Assembly (NCBI GenBank): GCA_025774205.1
Contig: JALGWK010000037.1
Location: 1 to 22,201, forward strand
Direction of reading: 5' to 3'
DNA length: 22,201 nucleotides
DNA from: a bacterium
GTDB taxonomy: Bacteria > Blakebacterota > Blakebacteria > Blakebacterales > Blakebacteraceae
The notes beneath the pieces were generated by a model, which saw only the letters and a program-made list of their open reading frames with translations, did not search any database and was not told where the DNA came from. The position numbers and the translations under genes are program-made. Positions 8,709 to 14,993 of the stretch are shown in pieces. The first letter of the stretch is position 1. Every line of letters starts with the position of its first letter.

Positions 8709-8724
8709 TTAAATCACGTTTTAA
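8709..8724. promoter_or_regulatory. A/T-rich inverted repeat just downstream of the promoter, candidate operator
   Basis: TTAAA (8709-8713) and TTTAA (8720-8724) form an inverted repeat around TCACGT, a rare A/T-rich patch in this GC-rich DNA. It lies just past the expected transcription start of an Rrf2-family gene. Such regulators often repress their own promoter from a palindrome in this place. Assignment to this regulator is inference. Confidence 0.35.
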
Positions 8725-8730
8725 CTGGAG

Positions 8731-8749
8731 AGGCGCCCCGGCGGCGCCT
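8731..8749 (+). promoter_or_regulatory. Perfect 7-bp hairpin next to the Rrf2-like start codon
   Basis: AGGCGCC (8731-8737) and GGCGCCT (8743-8749) are exact inverted repeats around a 5-base loop, an all-but-one G/C stem. The stem ends 9 bases before the GTG start, against the only GGA available as a ribosome site (8750-8752). A GGAG further upstream (8727-8730) would be brought closer to the start if the hairpin folds. It may tune translation. Confidence 0.4.
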
Positions 8750-8758
8750 GGATTTGCC

Positions 8759-9247
8759 GTGATCTATTCAAGTTCATGTGAGTACGCGATTCGGGCCCTG
8801 ACCTATCTGGCCAGGGAACAGAAGGAGTATGAGAGGCGCCGGAAGCCCGAGGATCCGGTATACGTCTCCATCCCCAAAAGCACGATCGCCGAAGAGGCGG
8901 ACGAGGAAAGGCTCCCCGAGCACTTCCTGGCCAAGATCATGCAGACGCTGGCCAGATCAGGGGTCCTCGGCTCCCAGAAGGGACCGAAGGGAGGCTTCTC
9001 CCTCGCCCGCCCCTCAGATGAGATCACTCTCTATGATATTGTCGAGGCGCTCGACGACCTGTCGAACTACAACCACTGTGCCGTCGGGCTGGCGGAGTGC
9101 AACGATGAGGTCCCCTGTCCGCTGCACAACATGTGGGTCGGTGTGCGGACCGCGGTACTCGACTACTTCCGCCGCACCACCCTGGTCGATCTGGCTACGG
9201 CGGTGGAGGAAAAGAAGGCGATCAGACCCACCCCCTCCGGCAATTAG
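8759..9247 (+). CDS. Rrf2/IscR-family transcription regulator with Fe-S-type ligand set
   Basis: The protein has 162 residues and starts at GTG. The N-terminus IYSSSCEYAIRALTYLA is the typical Rrf2 first helix. The winged helix follows, with IPKSTIAEEADEERLPEHFLAKIMQTLARSGVLGSQKGPKGGFSLAR. The wing motif GPKGGF and the segment ITLYDIVEALDD are family hallmarks. C107, C114, C120 and H123 are spaced C-x6-C-x5-C-x2-H, close to the ligand set of IscR, so it may sense Fe-S status, oxygen or NO. Residues about 21-38 (EYERRRKPEDPVYVSIP) form an insertion between the first two helices compared with typical members. A receiver-domain gene follows after 24 bases and is likely cotranscribed. The target genes are not known, though autoregulation is likely. 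Confidence 0.85.
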   Translation: MIYSSSCEYAIRALTYLAREQKEYERRRKPEDPVYVSIPKSTIAEEADEERLPEHFLAKIMQTLARSGVLGSQKGPKGGFSLARPSDEITLYDIVEALDDLSNYNHCAVGLAECNDEVPCPLHNMWVGVRTAVLDYFRRTTLVDLATAVEEKKAIRPTPSGN

Positions 9248-9271
9248 CCGGGGGAGTCCGCCTCCTCTCCC

Positions 9272-9646
9272 ATGGCTCTGATCCTCATCATCGATCGTGA
9301 GTACGGTCCGGCTGATGAACTCACCCGCCAGCTTGAGGAACAGGGCTACGAGGTCGAAGTGGTACGCGATTCTCCGTCGACCTATGAGTTCCTCCGGGGT
9401 CAGACACCTCGCCTGGTGATCCTCGACCTGATGGCCGCCATCAGGGGCCGACCGGCCGAACAGCCGGAAGGTGTCCGTCTGCTGGCCCAGCTTTACCTCG
9501 ATCATCCCGAGATCCCGCTGGTGGTCTACTCCCGTTCACGCAAGTACCGAAAGCAGTTCTGGTCGTGGGCCGCTGCGGCCCATCTGAGCAAGACGAACGG
9601 TCCCGGGCCTCTCATCGACCTGGTTGAACGGCTGCTGGGGGATTAA
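9272..9646 (+). CDS. Stand-alone response-regulator receiver domain protein
   Basis: The protein has 124 residues and is a single receiver domain with no output domain. LILIIDREYGPADELTRQL is the first strand and helix, with acidic Asp8. Asp52 in LVILDLMA is the phosphoacceptor position. Ser87 (VVYSRS) fills the Thr/Ser switch position and Lys107 (LSKTNG) the conserved lysine. The second acidic residue of the usual pair is replaced (D8-R9), with Glu10 nearby, so magnesium binding may be altered. The loop RGRPAEQPEG after Asp52 is longer than usual. It follows the Rrf2-like gene and faces the kinase-like gene, whose stop is 32 bases away. Proteins of this size relay phosphate or bind partners. 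Whether the neighbouring kinase-like protein is its partner is unproven. Confidence 0.75.
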   Translation: MALILIIDREYGPADELTRQLEEQGYEVEVVRDSPSTYEFLRGQTPRLVILDLMAAIRGRPAEQPEGVRLLAQLYLDHPEIPLVVYSRSRKYRKQFWSWAAAAHLSKTNGPGPLIDLVERLLGD

Positions 9647-9651
9647 CCGGA

Positions 9652-9670
9652 CCGGAGAGAGCCTCTCCGG
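9652..9670. terminator. Perfect 8-bp hairpin between convergent genes
   Basis: CCGGAGAG (9652-9659), loop AGC, CTCTCCGG (9663-9670) is a perfect stem in the 32 bases between the convergent stops of the receiver and kinase-like genes. It has no T-run on either side, so it is a bidirectional hairpin that may end or stabilise transcripts rather than a classic intrinsic terminator. Confidence 0.5.
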
Positions 9671-9678
9671 GCAGGGTG

Positions 9679-10884
9679 TCAGGGGACCTGGATCTGCAGC
9701 GGGAACCAGAGCCGAGCCCTGGTGCCGTTTCCTCGATGGCTCGTCAGGGAGAGGCTCCCGCCATGCCGGCGGACGCACCCCTCCACCATCGACAACCCGA
9801 TACCGGGGTGCTCACCCGGACGCCGGGTACTGAAGAAGGGGATGACGGCCTGTCGAAGGATCTCATCGGTCATCCCGAGCCCTTCATCGGTGACCGTGAC
9901 CGTGAGGCCGTCCTCTTCCGGCTCGATGGCGATGGTGACCTCGGTCCCCTCGGGAGCCGCTTCGAGGGCGTTTCGGACGACCTCCATCAGGGCCGCGATC
10001 ACCTGGATGCGATCCGCGACGAAGAGGGGGAGTCGGGTGGGGATCGAGGCTGTGAGCCTGACTCCGTGGGAACGTTCAGGTTCCAGTCGGCGGACCGCTT
10101 CCGCGACACAGTCTCCCATGCTGACCGATTCGGCGATCAGGGGCGCATCACCGCCGAACGTCAGGAGCCGGGAGAGGAGCCCCGAAGTCCGATTGAGACC
10201 CTCATCCACGTAGCGGAGGAATCTGAGTGCCGGTTCCTCCCTGTCGAGGAGCCGGATCGCGCGTTCCAGGGAAGGCAGGACCGTCGAGAGCTGTTCGTTG
10301 ACCCTGCGGGCCAGACCACCTGTGACCATATGGAGATCGTCCAGCCGGTGGTGGATCTCTCCGCCCATCGGCATCGTCCCGCCTCGCGCCGGGGTTTCTC
10401 CGGGCAGCATCCGACTGATGACGCTCGTCCAGCGGGCCCACTCGAAGAGGGACGCAGCGGGATCACGGGGGAGCCGCGGAAGATGGAGAGAGAGAGCTGC
10501 GGGCCGGGACGCGTCCTCCCCACCGACGGGGATCACTGCCACGGCGGACGAGCGGAGCCGGTCCTCGAGCAGGGAGATGGGGGAGAAGTCGAGATCGTCG
10601 GAGGGCATGCGCACGAAGCGGAGCACGCCATCCTCGGCGGCTTCCCCGATCGCGCCGCCGGGGAAGGGGAGCAGTTCACCGACCGGCAGGTCACCGGGAT
10701 CGGCGGTCCGGAGACGCATCCCTCCCTCGTCCCTCAACCAGAGGCAGATCGCCGAGGCACCCGCCTGCCGTTTCAGAACTGCCAGGAATTCGGGCAGCAG
10801 ACTTCGGTCGACAGTTTCCCGCGTCGGGCTCTCTCCGGTGGTCACCGGGTGCCGGTTCTCATCTGTGGTGTGGTTGTCAGACAT
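9679..10884 (-). CDS. Histidine-kinase-like protein with intact ATPase domain but no H-box histidine
   Basis: The protein has 401 residues from the ATG at 10884, which has GGGA a few bases upstream. A GTG six codons earlier is possible. Residues about 25-160 look like a GAF-type sensor (FLAVLKRQAGASAICLWLRDEGG, SSAVAVIPVGG). A dimerisation-like helix follows at about 185-245. The C-terminal HATPase domain is complete: N box EVVRNALEAA (N305), G1 box VTDEGLGM (D333), F box PFFSTRR and G2 box GIGLSM. At the H-box position the sequence reads LARRVNEQLSTVL, which lines up with the usual HDFNNLLTVI, so the phosphoacceptor histidine is replaced by Arg193. H178 and H179 lie before it but not in the expected context. 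No membrane segment is seen, so it is probably cytosolic. Confidence 0.8.
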   Translation of the reverse strand: MSDNHTTDENRHPVTTGESPTRETVDRSLLPEFLAVLKRQAGASAICLWLRDEGGMRLRTADPGDLPVGELLPFPGGAIGEAAEDGVLRFVRMPSDDLDFSPISLLEDRLRSSAVAVIPVGGEDASRPAALSLHLPRLPRDPAASLFEWARWTSVISRMLPGETPARGGTMPMGGEIHHRLDDLHMVTGGLARRVNEQLSTVLPSLERAIRLLDREEPALRFLRYVDEGLNRTSGLLSRLLTFGGDAPLIAESVSMGDCVAEAVRRLEPERSHGVRLTASIPTRLPLFVADRIQVIAALMEVVRNALEAAPEGTEVTIAIEPEEDGLTVTVTDEGLGMTDEILRQAVIPFFSTRRPGEHPGIGLSMVEGCVRRHGGSLSLTSHRGNGTRARLWFPLQIQVP

Positions 10885-10895
10885 TTCGATCCCAC

Positions 10896-10924
10896 AATAC
10901 ACGACTGGTCCGACTACCTGTCAA
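10896..10924 (-). promoter_or_regulatory. Promoter candidate for the kinase-like gene
   Basis: On the minus strand a perfect TTGACA (10924-10919) is followed after 17 bases by TGTATT (10901-10896), a weak -10. Transcription would start very close to the ATG at 10884. It is divergent from the ribonucleotide reductase promoter about 105 bases away. Confidence 0.35.
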
Positions 10925-10995
10925 CCTGCGGACATCGATCTGGCAGAAAACTTTCATGTCCGTATCAGGTAAAGAGACAGAATTCCACGAGATCT

Positions 10996-11049
10996 CACAA
11001 TCTTCCACAAGTTGTGCACAAATGAATTTGACAGCACCAGATATTGTGG
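10996..11049. promoter_or_regulatory. Cluster of CACAA/TTGTG half-sites, candidate NrdR operators
   Basis: Five half-sites lie in 54 bases: CACAA at 10996, 11006 and 11017, TTGTG at 11012 and 11044. GCACCAGATATTGTGG at 11034-11049 matches the NrdR box (ACACWATATATWGTGT) at about 12 of 16 positions and fills the spacer between the -35 and -10. CACAAGTTGTG (11006-11016) and the exact palindrome TTGTGCACAA (11012-11021) lie about 30 bases upstream, close to the usual spacing of paired NrdR boxes, although they fit the box poorly. TTGTGCACA also matches a DnaA box (TTATNCACA) at 8 of 9, so DnaA is an alternative binder. Confidence 0.45.
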
Positions 11050-11055
11050 TATAGT
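11028..11055 (+). promoter_or_regulatory. Strong sigma70-type promoter of the ribonucleotide reductase gene
   Basis: A perfect TTGACA (11028-11033) is separated by 16 bases from TATAGT (11050-11055). Transcription would start near 11062, leaving a leader of about 115 bases before the chosen start at 11176. Confidence 0.65.
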
Positions 11056-11125
11056 CAGCCCCTTGCTCACCTCTCGGGGGCCTGTCAAACGCTGAAACGA
11101 AAGAATCTGTCGTGGTCTCGGGGGA

Positions 11126-11179
11126 ATGATGTGGGCTTCTGCGGCAGGTGTACCACCAGGATGGGAGAGTTGTGGATGA
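11126..11179 (+). CDS. Possible 17-codon leader ORF overlapping the nrdJ start
   Basis: In the nrdJ leader, GGGGG (11120-11124) precedes tandem ATG codons at 11126 and 11129. The frame encodes MMWASAAGVPPGWESCG and stops at TGA 11177-11179, which overlaps the nrdJ ATG (11176) as ATGA. This geometry fits a leader peptide coupled to nrdJ. The ribosome site is close to the first ATG and chance is possible, so this is a weak call. A direct repeat TCTCGGGGG (11072-11080 and 11116-11124) lies in the same leader. Confidence 0.25.
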   Translation: MMWASAAGVPPGWESCG

Positions 11180-13983
11180 GTCCGGAGGCACAGGTCAAAA
11201 CGATCACCGAACACATGAAGAAATTCGAAGAGAGCCGGTTCGCGAATCCCTCCCGGGCCGGCATTTCCATGTCGCGGTTCTTCACCACCGAAGGCCGTCA
11301 CCCCTTCGAGGAGGTGGCCTGGGAGAAGCGTGACGCGGTCATCACCAACCACGAGGGTGAGGTGATCTTCGAACAGAAGGATGTGGAGGTTCCCGAATCG
11401 TGGTCCCAGCTGGCCACCAATGTGGTCGTCTCCAAGTACTTCGCCGGACCGGGCAAGAACTACCCGAGGGAGAACTCGATCAAGGAGCTGCTCGGCCGGG
11501 TCAGCACGACCCTGGGACGGTGGGCACGGGAAGGGAACTACTTCCGCACCGAGGACGCCGCCGCAGCGTTCGAGGCGGAACTGGCCCACCTGACCCTCAA
11601 CCAGTACATGGCCTTCAACAGCCCCGTCTGGTTCAACATGGGGGTGGAGGAAGTGCCGCAGTGTTCGGCCTGTTTCATCAACAGCGTCGAGGACTCGATG
11701 GAGTCGATCCTCGACCTGGCCAAGACGGAAGGGCTCCTCTTTAAATACGGTTCGGGCACGGGATCGAACCTCTCGACGCTCCGCTCCTCGAAGGAGAAAC
11801 TGTCAGGGGGAGGGATTCCCTCCGGTCCGGTTTCATTCATGCGCGGGTACGACGCCTTCGCGGGTGTGATCAAGTCGGGCGGCAAGACCAGGCGCGCGGC
11901 CAAGATGGTGATCCTCAACATCGATCATCCCGACGTGGAGGAGTTCATCGAATCGAAGGCCGCTGAAGAGCGGAAGGCGTGGGCGCTGATCAATTCGGGA
12001 TACGACGATGCGATCGACGGGGAGGCCTACGGATCGGTCTTTTTCCAGAATGCGAACCACTCGATCCGGGTGACCGACGAGTTCATGCACGCCTATCTGA
12101 ACGACGAGGATTTCACCCTCAAGGCGGTCACGTCAGGGGAGCCGCTGGAGAGCGTCCCCGCCCGGTTGCTCATGCGCCGGATGGCGGACGCGGCCTGGCA
12201 GTGCGGTGATCCCGGTATCCAGTACGACACGACCATCAACGATTGGCATACCTGCCTGGCGACCGACCGGATCCATGCCAGCAATCCCTGCTCCGAGTAC
12301 ATGTTCCTGAATGATTCGGCCTGCAACCTGGCCAGCCTCAACCTGATGAAGTTCCGTCGCGAGGACGGCAGTTTCAATATCTCCGCCTACATCCAGGCGG
12401 TGAAGGTCACCATCATCGCCCAGGAGATCATCGTCGATCGGGCGGGATATCCGCGGGAGATAATCGGGATCAACTCCTGGGACTTCCGTCCCCTCGGTCT
12501 CGGGTACGCCAACCTCGGGGCGCTCCTGATGGGCCGCGGGCTGGCGTACGATTCCGATGAGGGCCGGAATTTCGCGGCGGCTGTAACGAGCATGATGCAC
12601 GCCGCGGCCTATCTGACGAGCGCCGAACTGGCCTCGAGCCACGGTCCCTTCGCCGGCTACCCGGAGAACGAGGAGAGCATGCTCCGGGTGATAGCCAAGC
12701 ACCGCGAGGCGTCACAACAGATACCCTCGGAAGGCGTCCCCGCCGCGCTGCAGGCCGCCCACCAGGAGATCTGGGACCAGGTGGTCGAGCGGGGTGCCGA
12801 GCACGGATTCCGCAACGCGCAGGTGACCGTGCTGGCACCGACCGGGACCATCGCCTTCATGATGGACTGCGACACGACCGGCGTCGAACCGGACATCGCC
12901 CTGGTGAAGTACAAAAAACTGGTGGGCGGCGGCATGCTCAAGATCGTCAACCGTACCGTCCCGCTGGCGCTGGAGAGCCTCGGCTACTCTTCCGATCAGA
13001 TCCGGGGGATCATCGAATACATCGACGAGTACGATACCATCGAGGGCGCTCCCGAGCTCATGAGTGAGCACCTGACTGTCTTCGATTGTGCCTTCAAGCC
13101 GGCGGGCGGGGTGCGCAGTATTGACTGGATGGGGCACCTGAATATGATGGGCGCGGTACAGCCCTTCCTCAGCGGAGCCATTTCGAAGACCGTCAACATG
13201 CCGAACGAGAGCACGGTCGAGGATATCGAGAGAGCCTTCCAGGAGGGCTGGCGTCTCGGCCTGAAGGCAGTGGCGATCTACCGTGACGGCTGCAAGTTCT
13301 CCCAGCCGCTGAATACCTCGGCCACCACGGACCGCGGGGCGTCGACAATAGACGGCAAGGCTGTTCCACCCCGACGGCGGCTGCCCGATGAGCGGCGGGC
13401 GATCACCCACAAGTTCACCGTGGGGGGGCATGAGGGCTATCTGACGGTCGGGATGTACGAGGACAGCCAGCCGGGCGAGATCTTCATCGTCATGGCCAAG
13501 GAGGGCTCCACCATCTCCGGCCTGATGGATACGATCGCCACCATGATCAGTCTCGCCCTGCAGTACGGGGTGCCCCTCTCGGCGCTGGTGAACAAGTTCT
13601 CCCACATGCGCTTCGAACCGGCCGGGTTCACCAACAACAAGGAGATCCCGCTGGCGAAGTCGATCATCGATTATATCTTCCGCTGGCTCGGTCTCAAGTT
13701 CATGCCGATCGAGGAGCAGGGAGGGGGTTTCCCGGAGGTTCCGGCGGATGAGAATTCCAGCCCTGTCAACAAGGTCGCCGCGGCAGCCATCACGAAGGGC
13801 GATGATCTGCTGGAGGTCGATCGGGCGAAGGGCTTCCTGCCGCAGAAGATGGAAGCCTCCGAGGTGAACCTGATCCAGTCGCAGATGGACGCGCCAGCCT
13901 GCCAGAACTGCGGCAGCATCATGGTCCGGAACGGCGCCTGCTACAAGTGCCTCAACTGCGGGGCGACGAGCGGCTGTTCTTAG
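11176..13983 (+). CDS. nrdJ: Adenosylcobalamin-dependent (class II) ribonucleoside-diphosphate reductase
   Basis: The protein has 935 residues from the ATG at 11176, preceded by GGGAG at an 8-base gap. The in-frame ATG at 11161 is the next best, and a TTG at 11044 lies inside the promoter. It reduces ribonucleotides to deoxyribonucleotides with a cobalamin-generated thiyl radical, without oxygen. The finger loop NPCSE (370-374) carries the radical Cys372 and Glu374. Cys166 (CSACF) and Cys383 (SACNLASLN) fit the redox pair, 11 residues separating Cys372 and Cys383 as in the Thermotoga enzyme. LAPTGTIAFMMDCDTTGVEPD (about 553-573) and KYKKLVGGG are class II hallmarks. The last 30 residues (C909, C912, C922, C925, C928, C934) form the zinc-ribbon tail that re-reduces the active site. 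Full length and intact. No cobalamin riboswitch was seen in the leader. Confidence 0.96.
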   Translation: MSPEAQVKTITEHMKKFEESRFANPSRAGISMSRFFTTEGRHPFEEVAWEKRDAVITNHEGEVIFEQKDVEVPESWSQLATNVVVSKYFAGPGKNYPRENSIKELLGRVSTTLGRWAREGNYFRTEDAAAAFEAELAHLTLNQYMAFNSPVWFNMGVEEVPQCSACFINSVEDSMESILDLAKTEGLLFKYGSGTGSNLSTLRSSKEKLSGGGIPSGPVSFMRGYDAFAGVIKSGGKTRRAAKMVILNIDHPDVEEFIESKAAEERKAWALINSGYDDAIDGEAYGSVFFQNANHSIRVTDEFMHAYLNDEDFTLKAVTSGEPLESVPARLLMRRMADAAWQCGDPGIQYDTTINDWHTCLATDRIHASNPCSEYMFLNDSACNLASLNLMKFRREDGSFNISAYIQAVKVTIIAQEIIVDRAGYPREIIGINSWDFRPLGLGYANLGALLMGRGLAYDSDEGRNFAAAVTSMMHAAAYLTSAELASSHGPFAGYPENEESMLRVIAKHREASQQIPSEGVPAALQAAHQEIWDQVVERGAEHGFRNAQVTVLAPTGTIAFMMDCDTTGVEPDIALVKYKKLVGGGMLKIVNRTVPLALESLGYSSDQIRGIIEYIDEYDTIEGAPELMSEHLTVFDCAFKPAGGVRSIDWMGHLNMMGAVQPFLSGAISKTVNMPNESTVEDIERAFQEGWRLGLKAVAIYRDGCKFSQPLNTSATTDRGASTIDGKAVPPRRRLPDERRAITHKFTVGGHEGYLTVGMYEDSQPGEIFIVMAKEGSTISGLMDTIATMISLALQYGVPLSALVNKFSHMRFEPAGFTNNKEIPLAKSIIDYIFRWLGLKFMPIEEQGGGFPEVPADENSSPVNKVAAAAITKGDDLLEVDRAKGFLPQKMEASEVNLIQSQMDAPACQNCGSIMVRNGACYKCLNCGATSGCS

Positions 13984-14162
13984 GAGCCTGTCGGAGTAAG
14001 CCACCGGCTGCGGTCCGCGCTGACATCCGACCGACGTCGTTGGCTTTCACCGGATGTCCTCAACGTAGCACAGTGGCTACGTTTCCGGGCCTCCGGCTCA
14101 GCCGCCTGGTCGGCCGGCGCCAGTCCGAACCTCGCGATCGCCGGTTACTCCGGCAGGCTCCT
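13982..14162. repeat. 181-base element with 18-bp terminal inverted repeats and internal hairpins
   Basis: AGGAGCCTGTCGGAGTAA (13982-13999) and TTACTCCGGCAGGCTCCT (14145-14162) are inverted repeats with one mismatch. CCGG pairs just inside, after a 4-base offset on the left. Between them lie GACATCCG/CGGATGTC (14022-14029, 14051-14058), enclosing the palindrome CGACGTCG, and AACGTAGC/GCTACGTT (14062-14069, 14076-14083). The left end includes part of the nrdJ stop codon. It resembles a MITE or REP-like element without coding capacity, placed between the convergent nrdJ and DtxR-type genes, where it may also block read-through. No clear target duplication was seen. Confidence 0.6.
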
Positions 14163-14204
14163 GATCGGAAATCTTTTCTGACAGAGGCCGTTCGGAGGAG
14201 ATCG

Positions 14205-14879
14205 TTAGAGCGATTCTCCCGCTATCAGGGCGGCCAGCTCGTACGAGAGGGAGACCTCGCCACCTTCTGACCGGAGGCGGAGGGCGTCTCCCTTTTCAAT
14301 TCCGATCACATCGACCTCGATGCCCGGCCCGAGTCCGAGGGAGGCCAGTTCCGCCAGACTCGCCCGATCCTGAGCCAGGAGCCGTGAGATCCGGAAGCAG
14401 GTGCCTGCCCCGCTGTCGACCAGCCGCCGATCGGGAGTCTCGGGAAGGTTTCCGTCGACGGTCGGGATCGGATCTCCATGAGGATCGTGGGTGGGAGCAC
14501 CGAGCAGGCTGTCGAGACGATCCACGAACCGGTCCGAGACGGCATGCTCAAGGATCTCCGCCTCCTCATGGACTTCATCCCACGCATATCCGAGATGCCG
14601 GACCAGGAACGTCTCCACCAGCCGATGCCGGCGTACCAGCAGCAGGGCCTCCTTCATACCTCTGGAGGTGAGCGTGGCGCCGTGATACCTCTCGTGAGAG
14701 ACAAGTCCCGCTTCGTGGAGCCGGGCCAGCATGCCCGATACGCTCGGGGCCGAGACCTCGAGTCGCCGGGCCAGATCGGTGGTTGAAACCGGTTCGCCGG
14801 CGCCGATCGTCCAGATCGCCTTCAGATAGTCTCCAACAGAATCGGAAACGGGACTGCGCCCACTCATGGAATTAGTCAT
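14205..14879 (-). CDS. DtxR/MntR-family metal-dependent transcription regulator
   Basis: The protein has 224 residues from the ATG at 14879, with an ATG at 14867 as an alternative. A longer frame opening near 15359 overlaps the opposite gene and is not credible. Residues 12-75 form the winged helix (DYLKAIWTIGAGEPVSTTDLARRLEVSAPSVSGMLARL). The metal-site residues line up as Asp17, His85, Glu89, His104, Glu108, Glu111 and His112. Glu108 replaces the cysteine of DtxR/IdeR, and Asp17 matches MntR Asp8, which favours manganese over iron. HDPHGDPIP (131-139) is the family loop, and residues 150-224 form the FeoA/SH3-like C-terminal domain. A DtxR-type palindrome overlaps its own start. No transporter gene is adjacent, so the target is unknown. 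Confidence 0.88.
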   Translation of the reverse strand: MTNSMSGRSPVSDSVGDYLKAIWTIGAGEPVSTTDLARRLEVSAPSVSGMLARLHEAGLVSHERYHGATLTSRGMKEALLLVRRHRLVETFLVRHLGYAWDEVHEEAEILEHAVSDRFVDRLDSLLGAPTHDPHGDPIPTVDGNLPETPDRRLVDSGAGTCFRISRLLAQDRASLAELASLGLGPGIEVDVIGIEKGDALRLRSEGGEVSLSYELAALIAGESL

Positions 14880-14890
14880 GCCTAATCTAA
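14872..14890. promoter_or_regulatory. DtxR/MntR-type operator overlapping the regulator's start codon
   Basis: On the minus strand TTAGATTAGGCATGACTAA matches the DtxR/IdeR consensus (TTAGGTTAGGCTAACCTAA) at 14 of 19 positions, with the outer TTAG/CTAA arms exact. It covers the -10 and the ATG of the regulator gene, which fits autorepression with bound metal. Confidence 0.6.
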
Positions 14891-14914
14891 GGTCACCCCG
14901 GGAAGATGAGTCAA
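14885..14914 (-). promoter_or_regulatory. Promoter of the DtxR/MntR-type gene
   Basis: On the minus strand TTGACT (14914-14909) is separated by 18 bases from TTAGAT (14890-14885), which is also the left arm of the operator. The predicted transcription start, near 14878, coincides with the ATG at 14879. The mRNA would be leaderless or start translation at 14867. Confidence 0.5.
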
Positions 14915-14993
14915 GCAGGAAGGGATCGGCGACCATGACCTGCAGGGAACGATACATCCTTGATTCGGTGGCCGTGATGTGCGAAAAAGGGGT

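Noticed and set aside
9676-11025. Plus-strand frame of 449 codons
   Set aside because: Antisense to the kinase-like gene with its clear N, G1, F and G2 boxes, and it runs through the nrdJ promoter region.
11056-11175. Cobalamin riboswitch before nrdJ
   Set aside because: A B12 riboswitch would be plausible for B12-linked genes, but I see no B12-box-like sequence and the leader is too short at about 115 bases.
12712-14004. Minus-strand frame of 430 codons
   Set aside because: Antisense to nrdJ; no domain seen in the product.
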